A stretch of 64,000 nt of DNA from Chloroflexota bacterium (GTDB lineage: Bacteria > Chloroflexota > Dormibacteria > Dormibacterales > Dormibacteraceae), in NCBI GenBank assembly GCA_005883575.1, contig VBFH01000032.1, forward strand, positions 36,037-100,036, given 5' to 3'. Positions 9,298 through 17,198 of the stretch are shown here, in pieces. Numbering within the stretch: the first letter of the stretch is position 1; every line of letters begins with the position of its first letter. The position numbers and the translations under genes are program-made. The notes beneath the pieces were generated by a model. The model was not told where the DNA came from, did no database searches, and was given only the letters and a program-made list of their open reading frames with translations.

Positions 9298-9528
9298 ATG
9301 CGGCCGCTCCTCCTCAAGATCGGGGCGACGGCGCTGACGCTCGGCGCGACCGCGGCTTCGGCATTTTTCGTGAGCAGCCATTTGAAGAATCCGGCGGCTC
9401 CTCTTCAGCCTGCGGTGCTGTCCGCCGGCAACGGCTCGAGCACCTCCGTCCTCGGCGGCACTGTCGTGGTCGGGCCATCTGTGCAGCCGACCGACGAGGA
9501 GCCGATCACGTCGACCTATGCATCCTGA
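9298..9528 (+). CDS. Small exported protein of unknown function
   Basis: A 76-residue protein starting 4 bases after the DUF1501 stop and overlapping the ApbE gene by 11 bases, so it sits inside the operon. It has one N-terminal hydrophobic segment (about residues 5-27: signal peptide or anchor), then a low-complexity Ser/Gly/Pro linker and an acidic tail ending in TDEEPITSTYAS. The layout resembles the front of actinobacterial FMN_bind proteins, but the FMN_bind domain itself is absent. It may be a truncated or minimal ApbE substrate or an unrelated tether. Confidence 0.6.
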   Translation: MRPLLLKIGATALTLGATAASAFFVSSHLKNPAAPLQPAVLSAGNGSSTSVLGGTVVVGPSVQPTDEEPITSTYAS

Positions 9529-10351
9529 AGCTGCGGTTGTTTCGCATCACTTCGAGGCCATGGGCACCAGCTGCGGTCTGTTCGCGGTCGCACTCCCGTT
9601 GCGTCGGTTGCTCGCCGCCGAGGCCTGGGTCCATGAGCTCGCCGCGCGCCTTACCCGGTTCTCGTCCCGCAGCGAGTTGTCTCGGCTCAATGCTGCCGCG
9701 GGGGAATGGGTCGTTGTCAGCGACGAGATGGAGGCGGTTCTTCGCGCGGCTCTGCGCGCGTACGAGCTGAGCTCGGGCCTGGTCAACGCGGCGGTGCTCC
9801 CGGCGATGCTTGCCGCGGGCTACACGCGGCCCCTGGCGCAAGGGCCGACGACGGCCATGCTGGGCGGTGCCGGAGCGCTTCCGCCGCTGCCCGAGGTGCT
9901 GCGAGTGCGCGATGGTTCGGCGCGGGTTGAGAACGGGACCGGCATCGACCTCGGCGGTATCGCCAAGGGATGGATGGCGGACCAGCTGTGCGAAATGCTC
10001 GGCCCGAACGCACTCGCCAACCTGGGCGGTGACCTTCGGGCAGTCGGCGACGGTCCCAGTGGCGGCGGTTGGCCGGTAGGTCTGACCGACGTGACTTTGA
10101 TGTTGCGGGGCCAGGGTGCAGCCACCAGCAGCACGCGTCGCAGGAGCTGGCGCGAAGCGCATCACCTGATCGATCCGCGGTCCGGGCTTCCGGCGAGGAC
10201 GGGGTTGGACGAGGTTTCAGTCGTGGCCGAGAGCGGCTACGAGGCTGAGATCATCGCCAAGACGGCGCTGCTGCTCGGTCCGGAGCTCGCGCCGGCATAC
10301 TGCGCGGCGCGCGCTTTCGCCTGGTGGTTGGGTGAGTCCCATGACGGCTGA
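9518..10351 (+). CDS. apbE: FAD:protein FMN transferase (ApbE family)
   Basis: The 277-residue protein has the family start FEAMGTSCGLF, the RFSSRSELSRLNAAAG block and the nucleotide/Mg motif GIDLGGIAKGW (142-152), plus HHLIDPRSGLPA near the end. ApbE attaches FMN covalently to a Thr/Ser of exported or membrane flavoproteins. It is somewhat shorter than typical (about 330) and lacks a signal peptide, which may mean intracellular action. Its position between a small exported protein and a ferric-reductase-like cytochrome suggests it flavinylates part of an extracytoplasmic electron-transfer chain; no FMN_bind acceptor is encoded nearby. Confidence 0.88.
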   Translation: MHPEAAVVSHHFEAMGTSCGLFAVALPLRRLLAAEAWVHELAARLTRFSSRSELSRLNAAAGEWVVVSDEMEAVLRAALRAYELSSGLVNAAVLPAMLAAGYTRPLAQGPTTAMLGGAGALPPLPEVLRVRDGSARVENGTGIDLGGIAKGWMADQLCEMLGPNALANLGGDLRAVGDGPSGGGWPVGLTDVTLMLRGQGAATSSTRRRSWREAHHLIDPRSGLPARTGLDEVSVVAESGYEAEIIAKTALLLGPELAPAYCAARAFAWWLGESHDG

Positions 10352-10877
10352 TCAGTTCTACTGGCTCCTGGCGCGAGTCACAGGTCTCGGCTCCTACGCT
10401 GCGCTGGCGATCGCACTGCTGACCGGAATCGCACTGCGCACCGCGGTGCTCGACTGGTTGGGCAGTAACCGCGCGGTGCGCTTGCTCCATGAGTTCACCA
10501 TCGTGCTTTGGATTCCGCTCGCCGCGCTGCACGTGATGTCGCTGCTCTTGGACACGACTGCGCGAATTGGACCGGTCGATGTCGTGGTGCCGTTTCACTC
10601 CACCTATGGAACGCTGGCGATCGGTTTCGGTGCGCTCTCACTGGATGTGTTGATTGCGGTCACCGTGACCGCGTATTTGAAGCGCCGCCTGCGCAAAGAC
10701 ATCTGGCTGTGGGTGCATCGCCTGGCGTACTCAGCGTTCGCGCTGATCTTCTTGCACGCCGTGCTGAGCGGAACCGACTTCAGCGATCCCGCGGTGTCGG
10801 CGATCACGTGGGGGACGGCCGCTGCTGCCCTGACGCTCGGGCTGGCGCGAGTTCTGGGTGGCCGCCTGCCGGCCTGA
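10341..10877 (+). CDS. Ferric reductase-like transmembrane cytochrome domain protein
   Basis: About 178 residues from ATG 10341 (a GTG at 10332 is possible), overlapping apbE by 11 bases. Four to five hydrophobic helices carry paired histidines suited to b-type heme ligation: LLHEF and AALHVM in one helix, LWVHRL and FLHAV in later ones, plus VPFHS between. This matches the ferric reductase-like/MsrQ membrane domain without a flavin or NAD domain. It would move electrons across the membrane, probably to a flavinylated partner made by the upstream ApbE. Confidence 0.78.
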   Translation: MTADQFYWLLARVTGLGSYAALAIALLTGIALRTAVLDWLGSNRAVRLLHEFTIVLWIPLAALHVMSLLLDTTARIGPVDVVVPFHSTYGTLAIGFGALSLDVLIAVTVTAYLKRRLRKDIWLWVHRLAYSAFALIFLHAVLSGTDFSDPAVSAITWGTAAAALTLGLARVLGGRLPA

Positions 10878-10981
10878 AAAGCTGCTCCCGCGGGCCCACC
10901 CTCTCCCGTCGGCACCCACCCCCAACCGACGCGCCTGGAAGCCAGTGAACCAGACAAAATTGCGGGGCGTAACGCTGGCTG

Positions 10982-12361
10982 TTAAGCGGCGATCCAATGC
11001 CGCAGCTGGATCACGCGCTCGCGCAACTGCTGCTCCGCCTCGAGCGGAGTGTCGATCTCCTGGCGCTCGCGATGCCAGCGCTCCATCGCCAGATCGAGCT
11101 GCGCCGTCTGCAAGCGCGAGACTCTGAAGTAGCCAGGCAGGCCCGCCCGGTTGAACGCCTGCAGTCGCTGGCGCAGGCGCCGCCATGGGCTCGCAAGCAC
11201 CGGGACCTCATCGGCGAGGATCGCGCCCTGCCCGGTCGCCGCCTCCTTGCGCAGCTGGTCGACCAGATTCTGGCCCTCGTAGCGAATGCCGAACAGCAGC
11301 AGCGCGATGACTCCGGCGGTGAAAGGTCCGGTCATGATCAGCGTCCGCAGGTGGATCTCGACCAGACCAAAGATCGTGTTCTGAATCGGGAAGAGGTTTA
11401 CCCACGCGTCCCACGAGAAGTGGCCCGCGATGGCAACGATGAAGCCGGCCACGATCGCAAAGACTTTCTGGCGCATGGCCGGCAGCTGGCGCGCGATGCC
11501 GATGCCCGCCCCGATGTAGGCGGTGTATGTCGCGTGGCCGAAGAAAAGACCCAGCACCTGGCGGCCGTACCACTGAATCCCGGCGGCAATCCCACCCTGA
11601 CCTTCGGGCGAGAAGATCGAGTACAGGTTGGTCATGTAGCTGACGGACTCCATGAAGTTGAATCCCAGCCCGACCGCCGCTCCGTAGACGATCCCGTCGA
11701 CCACGTCGTCAAAGTCGTTGCGCATGACCAGGAAGAGGAGCAGGACCGCCAGGCCTTTGGCCAGCTCCTCGAGGATCCCGGCCATGAACGCGAGCGACGT
11801 GTCGAGGCCCGGTCCGGGGACGAGCGCGTGCTGTGCCGACGACTCCCAAATGGTTTCGCCCCAAACCACCAGGCTCGTGGCGACGATGGCACCCCACGCC
11901 GCGGCCACCAGGACCAGGCGCCACGGCTCCTTGTGGTTGCGGTCCATCCGGCGCACCACCAGAAGTCCGAACGCCGTGGTGGGCAGGCAGGCGAGGGCGC
12001 AGACCGCGGCCACCCCTGGCCCCGCGGACTGCGTGTAGAGGAACACGTCGATCACCAGCAGCCAGAGCAGGACGCCAAGTCCGATCAGGACGCCGGCACG
12101 GATCAGCTGGTTGCGCCGCGTCGCCCGGTCGCGGTTGAAGGCGCGGACCAGGATGTAGGTGCCGAGCGTGATCAGCGCCACTGCGAGCAGTCCGTACAGC
12201 GATGCCCGACCCGGGATCGTGTCGAGAAAAACATAGTTGAGGATCGAGCTCGCGATCAGGGCCAGAACGACCAGGGCGGCCACAGCGACCGCGATCCGGT
12301 AGCGCGGCGGCCGCAGCCTGGATTCCGGATCGGCCGCAGGCGGCGTCGTCGAGGTGATCAA
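10982..12361 (-). CDS. PrsW-family intramembrane metalloprotease
   Basis: 459 residues with eight or more transmembrane helices between about 22 and 370. PrsW signatures are visible: EELAKG (Glu198-Glu199), FNFMESV (236-240), FFGHATYTAYIG (His276) and GHFSWDAW (His314). PrsW of Bacillus makes the site-1 cut in the anti-sigma factor RsiW; the substrate here is unknown. The C-terminal 90 residues are soluble and charged (LQTAQLDLAMERWHRERQ). It overlaps the upstream 163-aa gene by 4 bases, so the two are coupled. Confidence 0.85.
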   Translation of the reverse strand: MITSTTPPAADPESRLRPPRYRIAVAVAALVVLALIASSILNYVFLDTIPGRASLYGLLAVALITLGTYILVRAFNRDRATRRNQLIRAGVLIGLGVLLWLLVIDVFLYTQSAGPGVAAVCALACLPTTAFGLLVVRRMDRNHKEPWRLVLVAAAWGAIVATSLVVWGETIWESSAQHALVPGPGLDTSLAFMAGILEELAKGLAVLLLFLVMRNDFDDVVDGIVYGAAVGLGFNFMESVSYMTNLYSIFSPEGQGGIAAGIQWYGRQVLGLFFGHATYTAYIGAGIGIARQLPAMRQKVFAIVAGFIVAIAGHFSWDAWVNLFPIQNTIFGLVEIHLRTLIMTGPFTAGVIALLLFGIRYEGQNLVDQLRKEAATGQGAILADEVPVLASPWRRLRQRLQAFNRAGLPGYFRVSRLQTAQLDLAMERWHRERQEIDTPLEAEQQLRERVIQLRHWIAA

Positions 12362-12849
12362 GACCGGTCGACCACGACGAACCGGCGGCCGAGAACCTCG
12401 ACCGGAACCCCGTCCTGCAAGCGCTCGACCACGAACGTATATCGACCGGGCAGCACTAAGTGGAAGCCTTCAGGCGCCTCGACTGGAACCACGCCGTGAT
12501 CGGTCAGGGCGCTCGGATGCGCGGGTCCGACCGCCCCGCGCATCGACCCGAACGTGTCGTACCAACGAGCGTCGACGATCAGGTTGGACGGGAGGGATGA
12601 CCAGTCGACGACAGCCGCGAACTCTTCGCTGCGGGGAAACTCCGATCGGTCGGGCCCGACGGTCTTGTGGCTGGTCGGGTCGTACTCGTAGACGCCGACG
12701 ATCCGGGCTGTGACACCGCTTGCCTGTCCAGGCCGCTCAAAGTAGGCGAACTGGACGATGCCGATGGACAGGATCAGCACCCCGACCGTCGCGTAGACGA
12801 GCAGTGTGCGGTACAGAGTCCTCAGCTGGTCGTAGGTGGAGCCGCTCAA
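12358..12849 (-). CDS. Single-pass membrane protein, partner of the PrsW-like protease
   Basis: Unrecognised 163-residue protein with a short cytoplasmic N-terminus (MSGSTYDQLRTLYRTLL), one transmembrane helix at about 16-36, and an extracytoplasmic domain of about 125 residues rich in beta-type sequence (FHLVLPGRYTFVVERL). Its ATG-proximal end is free, and its stop overlaps the start of the PrsW-like gene, implying coupled synthesis. It could be a substrate, adaptor or unrelated envelope protein. No homologue is recognised. Confidence 0.65.
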   Translation of the reverse strand: MSGSTYDQLRTLYRTLLVYATVGVLILSIGIVQFAYFERPGQASGVTARIVGVYEYDPTSHKTVGPDRSEFPRSEEFAAVVDWSSLPSNLIVDARWYDTFGSMRGAVGPAHPSALTDHGVVPVEAPEGFHLVLPGRYTFVVERLQDGVPVEVLGRRFVVVDRS

Positions 12850-12912
12850 GCCCGATCAGTCGAATGGATTTGCCGGCGCGTTGTCAAGGCAGAGACAAAG
12901 GAGGTAGGCCTC

Positions 12913-13239
12913 ATGCCACAACGCGCGTGGAGTGACAAGCGCGAGCGACAGTACGAACACATCAAAGAAGGGCTACTCGGGCGAGGTACCGGCGAGGACA
13001 AGGCCGAGGAGATCGCAGCCCGCACCGTGAACAAGGAGCGGGCCCAGCACGGCGAGGCTCGAGAGGCGAGCCAGACATCGATCAATGACCTCTCCCCGGG
13101 CCGCCGGGGCGGGCTGAGGTCTCACCGGGCTTCAGGCGGACGGACCTATGACCAGCTGCGCAACGAAGCCAAAGAGCGCGGCATCAAAGGTCGCTCCCGG
13201 ATGAACAAGGCCGAGCTGGAGAAAGTCCTCAGCCGCTGA
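12913..13239 (+). CDS. Small basic Rho_N/SAP-like DNA-binding protein
   Basis: A 108-residue charged protein. ATG 12913 is chosen because AAAGGAGGT lies seven bases upstream, although the frame stays open for another 80 codons. The first half (YEHIKEGLLGRGTGEDKAEE) resembles proteins annotated as plasmid-stabilisation-like. The last 35 residues (TYDQLRNEAKERGIKGRSRM) look like a Rho N-terminal/SAP-type helix-extended-loop-helix that binds nucleic acid. Function is unknown; a stress or nucleoid role is a guess. Confidence 0.72.
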   Translation: MPQRAWSDKRERQYEHIKEGLLGRGTGEDKAEEIAARTVNKERAQHGEAREASQTSINDLSPGRRGGLRSHRASGGRTYDQLRNEAKERGIKGRSRMNKAELEKVLSR

Positions 13240-13320
13240 CCAAGGGCGACCCCTTCGAGGCCGTGCTGTACGCTGCAGACCTGCCGGCCGCGCCTCTGGA
13301 GGAGTGCGTCCCTGGTCCCC

Positions 13321-14097
13321 TTGGCGAACGCATCGCTCTCTGCAACACGTCTTTGGTCGGTCGCGCGCGAGCATCTGGCAAGCCTCTTCGGGGCCATGGG
13401 TCTTGGAGAGATGTTGCTGATCGAAAGGACATTGCTCGGCCTGACCGGCGGTCCGACGGCCGATTTCAATCTCTGTCTCGCTGACGGCTCGGCCAACCTG
13501 GAGCTCGCTTTGAACCGTGCGGTCGAACACGCGCGCACTCGCTCGCTTCCAACCCTTTTCATGGTCTCGACCGAAGCGTCTAAAACGCTCACCGATCGGC
13601 TGAACCGGTTGGACCTGACCGCGGTGGGTGAGGCGCCGCTGATGGCCTTCACCGGCGCGCCGCCCGCAGTCGACCCGGCGTTTCAAGTCGATCTGGTCTC
13701 TGAGCCGGTTGCCTTGAACGAGGTCGCGGAACTGATTGCGAAGGCGTTTGAGTTGGATCGCCACTGGGTGGGGCGGACATTCGCCTCCACCGCTTTGCTC
13801 GACAACACGTCCACGGTCGGCTTCTACCTGGTGAGACGCGAGGGGAGGCCGATCAGCACGGTAACCATTAGCGGTGAAGGGTCTGTGATCGGGATCTGGT
13901 CAATGGCGACTGACCCGGAGCTTCAGCGTCAAGGCGCGGGTCGAGCCGCCCTGGCAGGCGCCATGACACATCGATGGTCTCTGGGCGCGCGTGCCTTCTA
14001 CCTCATCGCGACCCCCGCCGGGAAACCCCTTTACGACGCGGTGGGTTTCACGACTGTCGAAACCTTTCCGATGTTCATGCTTGCCCCCACGCACTGA
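13321..14097 (+). CDS. GNAT family N-acetyltransferase
   Basis: 258 residues from TTG 13321. The acetyl-CoA-binding motif A is seen in the C-terminal half as WSMATDPELQRQGAGRAAL (RxxGxG-type RQGAG), and motif B as GKPLYDAVGFTTVET. The N-terminal half (residues 1-115) has no recognised motif but resembles a degenerate second GNAT lobe. The substrate is unknown. It lies 81 bases after the Rho_N-like gene and just before tRNA-Leu(CAG) on the opposite strand. Confidence 0.78.
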   Translation: MANASLSATRLWSVAREHLASLFGAMGLGEMLLIERTLLGLTGGPTADFNLCLADGSANLELALNRAVEHARTRSLPTLFMVSTEASKTLTDRLNRLDLTAVGEAPLMAFTGAPPAVDPAFQVDLVSEPVALNEVAELIAKAFELDRHWVGRTFASTALLDNTSTVGFYLVRREGRPISTVTISGEGSVIGIWSMATDPELQRQGAGRAALAGAMTHRWSLGARAFYLIATPAGKPLYDAVGFTTVETFPMFMLAPTH

Positions 14098-14101
14098 CCC
14101 C

Positions 14102-14187
14102 TGGTGCGGCGGAGAGGAGTTGAACCTCCACGACCTTGCGGTCACTAGCTCCTGAAACTAGCGCGTCTGCCATTCCGCCACCGCCGC
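14102..14187 (-). tRNA. tRNA-Leu(CAG)
   Basis: The reverse strand folds as a class II tRNA with acceptor stem GCGGCGG/CCGCCGC, discriminator A and an encoded CCA end (14102-14104). The anticodon arm is CTAGT-TTCAGGA-GCTAG with anticodon CAG, a long variable arm follows, and the T loop is GTTCAAC. It decodes CUG. Confidence 0.95.
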
Positions 14188-14324
14188 GTATGGGGGCGAA
14201 AAGTGAGTATACCCACGCCCTCCTTCGGCCTTGATCCGCACCTGCCCACGCGTCGGGATCGCATTGCTCGTCGTGCTCGCTTCACGCGGCTGTTCGCCGG
14301 CCGCCGGTCTAACCAGGCCGGCTG

Positions 14325-17132
14325 CTAGCTGGCGACGAAGAGGGTGTTCCAGGCGGCCTCGACCAGCTCCGGCGTCAGCTGGGGACGGACGCCGCGTGCG
14401 GACGAAACGTCGACGAGGCGCTCGAGCAGGTCCCGCGGATGGTTGCCGCGCAGCGGCCGGCCGCTGTACAGCGTCTGGATCATCTCCAGCGCTTGCGGCG
14501 CGGTCGGAATCGTCAACCGGGCTCGCTCGCGCTCGAAGATGCGGCACCACATCTCCCAGGTTGGATCGGGCATCAAGACCTTGTAAGCCAGGCGCCGCAT
14601 GTAGGCCTCATCGAGCAGCTCGGCCGGTTTCAGGTTGGTCGACAGTGCCAGCTGGGCGCGGAAGGGAATCTCGACCTTGCGCCCGCTGGAGGTCAGGTTC
14701 AGAAAATCCGTGTCCTGCTCGAGGGGCACGAGCAGCCGATCCAGGATCTGTTTGGGCGAGACGCGCTGGCGGCCCAGGTCGTCGATCAGCAGCACGCCGC
14801 CGTTCGCCTTCACCTGCAGGGGTGCGCCGTAAACTCGGCTTCCCTCTTCCCACGTCGGGTCGAACATCTCCAACTGAAACTCACCACCGACCTGGATCAA
14901 CGGTCGGGCCACCCGTCTCCACCTCCGGTCGGCGGGTTGGTTGGGCTCCAGCCGGTGCACCGCGGCGTCGAAGACCGCCATCACCTCGCCACCGCCGACG
15001 TCCAACGCCACCGGCAAGAGGACGGGCCCGCCAAGCAAAGAAGGGATACGGCGGGCGAGCGTCGTCTTGCCGTTGCCCGGCGCGCCATAGATGAAGATGG
15101 ACGAACGCGAGTTGACCGCCGCTCGGACGGCCTCCATCACGCCGGGAGCAAGCTCGATTCCACTCAAGGCGAGGCTGACCTTGACCAGGTCGAGCGTCCC
15201 CGGCTTGGCCGCCTCGGCCAGCACCGCTTTGTACTCCTGCATCGAGACCGGCGCCGGTCCGAGATAGCGGGTGCTCGCGTCGCCGATCTGATCGCTGCGC
15301 GTGCGTCCCTGTTTGGTGATCGCGTAAGCCATGCGTTCCGGCAGCGGGCGGCCGAGCCACGGTCCCTGCTCCTGCGCCAGCCCGAGGGCGTCGAGCAGGT
15401 TCGTGCCGGTCAGCGCCTTGAGGATCGGCTCGATCGCACCGAACGGCAGGGCAAGCGCCTCCGCCACCTCGTAGCCCGTGACCTTCGTGGCCGAAGCCGC
15501 GACCCGCAAAACCATGCCCTCGACGAGCGTGCGATTGATCTCGGGGGGCGGGGGAGGTTCGATCTGCCGGCTGTTGTTCGAGGGCACCGCCGAAGGAACG
15601 GGGCGCGGCGAGTCGACGTGCTCGAGGATGGCGGCGAACAGCTTTTTGCCGAAACGCGCGCGGTCGGCGTGGTCCGGCGGCTCGCCCTCACGCCGGCGGC
15701 TGATCCAGTCGGGCACGTCTTTGAAAACCACCGTGTTGCCGATCAAGAGCTGGACGATGTCCGGTTCGTCGGCCGCGACCCGCACTGCGATCCGGATGAG
15801 GTAGCCCTGGCTTTTCAGCGCCGCCCAGCTCCGTTCCCACGCCACGTCCTTCTGGCCCGACCACGTCTGGCGCACTGTGCGGTCGCGGGCGATGGTCACG
15901 TCTTTGCGGCTCTGGTAGCGGCGGCGCACGAGCTCGGTCACATCCTTGTCGACGTCTTCCGCCACCAAAGCCGCCAGCGGCAGCGCCCGGTCGTCGACCG
16001 CGGGCCGGTTTTTAATCTCGAAGATCGTGTTGGCGGTCGGCGCTAGGGCGCGGATGACGCTTGCATGACGGGGGCAGAACGGCGTCCGTTCGATGAACTG
16101 GATGTGCCGGCGGCACCACCAGCTGTTGCACTTGCGACCGGTCATGTCGGTGTAGGCGCAAGCCCAGCCGCGGCGCTCGCTGCAGTCGCTGTAGGTGCAG
16201 ACACCCGCCGGCTTATGGCCGTCGGTGCGCGTGGGCAGGGGCCTGGGTTCCTCGACCTCCTCCTCCACCGCCATCTCGTCGGAGATCGCCTCCGCCGGCG
16301 GATGCGCGACCGCCGCCTTCGGCATGTAGTGGAAGGCGCCGGCGAACTCCTCGCAGGTCTGGAAGCGCTGGCCGCGGTCCTTGGCCGTCGCCTTCCAGAT
16401 GATCTCCATGATCGGGGAGGGAATCGCCGTGGAGGCGCGCGGCCGGTCGAAGACCTGGGAGTGGAGCACCGCGGGGAGCTGCCCCGTGAACGGAGGCTCG
16501 CCGTGCAGCAGCTCGTAGAGGATCATGCCCAGGGAGTAGATGTCGGCGGTGGCGTCGACCGGCTCGCCCTTCACCTGCTCCGGGGCCATGTAGGCGGGTG
16601 TTCCGACCATGCTTCCGGTCGCTGTCAAACGGTGCTTGTCGTCGATCAGCTTGGAGATCCCGAAGTCGAGGATCTTGGTCTTGCCCCGGTTGGAGATCAG
16701 GATGTTGTCCGGCTTCAGGTCGCGGTGGACGACCTGAAAATCGTGGGCGACCCCTACCGCGGACAGCAGCTGCTGGATGAGGTCGACCGAGACGTCGACG
16801 GAAAAGCGCCCGTACTCGTCGAGCCATGAGCGCATCGAGCGACCGTCGACCCACTCCATGACGATGAAGAGCACGGGGCCGTCCTCGTCGAAGTCGTAGA
16901 CGCGGACGATGCCGGGATGATTGAGAGCGGCGACCGTCGCCGCCTCGCGGTGGAAGCGCTGGCGGAAGTTGGGGTCGCTCGAGTACTGGTCGGAAAGGAC
17001 CTTGATCGCGACCGGGATCTCGAGCCTGGGATGGGTCGAGCGGTACACGACCCCCATGGCGCCTCGCCCTAGCTCGGCCTCGATCGGATAGCGCCCTAAC
17101 TGTGTCGTGCTCACCTTTGGTTCTATGGGCAT
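14325..17132 (-). CDS. Ser/Thr protein kinase - Cys/His cluster - AAA+ ATPase fusion protein
   Basis: A multidomain protein of 935 residues from ATG 17132 (944 from ATG 17159; numbers below use the longer form). Residues 21-280 form a Pkn-type kinase: glycine loop GRGAMGVV, catalytic Lys53 (AIKVL), HRDLKPDN (145-152), DFG (165-167), GTPAYMAPEQ. A Cys/His cluster follows (Cys321, 326, 334, 344, 349, His352, Cys362, His365), probably binding zinc. After a long middle region comes an AAA+ domain: Walker A GAPGNGKTT (692-700), Walker B GGVLLIDDLG (787-796), sensor LALSTN (838), Arg-finger region EAYMRRLAYK. No membrane helix is seen, so it should be cytoplasmic. The fusion suggests phosphorylation coupled to ATP-driven remodelling. 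ATG 17132 is favoured because it sits nearest the conserved fold and outside a hairpin. Confidence 0.88.
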   Translation of the reverse strand: MPIEPKVSTTQLGRYPIEAELGRGAMGVVYRSTHPRLEIPVAIKVLSDQYSSDPNFRQRFHREAATVAALNHPGIVRVYDFDEDGPVLFIVMEWVDGRSMRSWLDEYGRFSVDVSVDLIQQLLSAVGVAHDFQVVHRDLKPDNILISNRGKTKILDFGISKLIDDKHRLTATGSMVGTPAYMAPEQVKGEPVDATADIYSLGMILYELLHGEPPFTGQLPAVLHSQVFDRPRASTAIPSPIMEIIWKATAKDRGQRFQTCEEFAGAFHYMPKAAVAHPPAEAISDEMAVEEEVEEPRPLPTRTDGHKPAGVCTYSDCSERRGWACAYTDMTGRKCNSWWCRRHIQFIERTPFCPRHASVIRALAPTANTIFEIKNRPAVDDRALPLAALVAEDVDKDVTELVRRRYQSRKDVTIARDRTVRQTWSGQKDVAWERSWAALKSQGYLIRIAVRVAADEPDIVQLLIGNTVVFKDVPDWISRRREGEPPDHADRARFGKKLFAAILEHVDSPRPVPSAVPSNNSRQIEPPPPPEINRTLVEGMVLRVAASATKVTGYEVAEALALPFGAIEPILKALTGTNLLDALGLAQEQGPWLGRPLPERMAYAITKQGRTRSDQIGDASTRYLGPAPVSMQEYKAVLAEAAKPGTLDLVKVSLALSGIELAPGVMEAVRAAVNSRSSIFIYGAPGNGKTTLARRIPSLLGGPVLLPVALDVGGGEVMAVFDAAVHRLEPNQPADRRWRRVARPLIQVGGEFQLEMFDPTWEEGSRVYGAPLQVKANGGVLLIDDLGRQRVSPKQILDRLLVPLEQDTDFLNLTSSGRKVEIPFRAQLALSTNLKPAELLDEAYMRRLAYKVLMPDPTWEMWCRIFERERARLTIPTAPQALEMIQTLYSGRPLRGNHPRDLLERLVDVSSARGVRPQLTPELVEAAWNTLFVAS

Positions 17133-17159
17133 GTCAGTATGCCCGACAGAAACGGGCAT
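17128..17159. promoter_or_regulatory. Overlapping inverted repeats at the kinase gene start
   Basis: Three copies of one heptamer core lie in 32 bases: GGGCAT (17128-17133), ATGCCCG (17139-17145) and CGGGCAT (17153-17159). The middle copy can pair with either outer copy, giving two mutually exclusive hairpins (spacers GTCAGT and ACAGAAA) that cover or expose the kinase start. This could be an operator for a dimeric repressor or a translation switch; neither is shown. Confidence 0.45.
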
Positions 17160-17198
17160 TCCGCCCGGATTGGGGCTTGAACTGCCCTACGCGACCAG

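Noticed and set aside
10997..12499. 500-codon open frame on the plus strand
   Set aside because: Antisense to the PrsW-like gene, which has clear family motifs and membrane helices.
14439..16046. 535-codon open frame on the plus strand
   Set aside because: Antisense to the kinase/AAA+ gene. Low-complexity Arg/His/Gln-rich translation.
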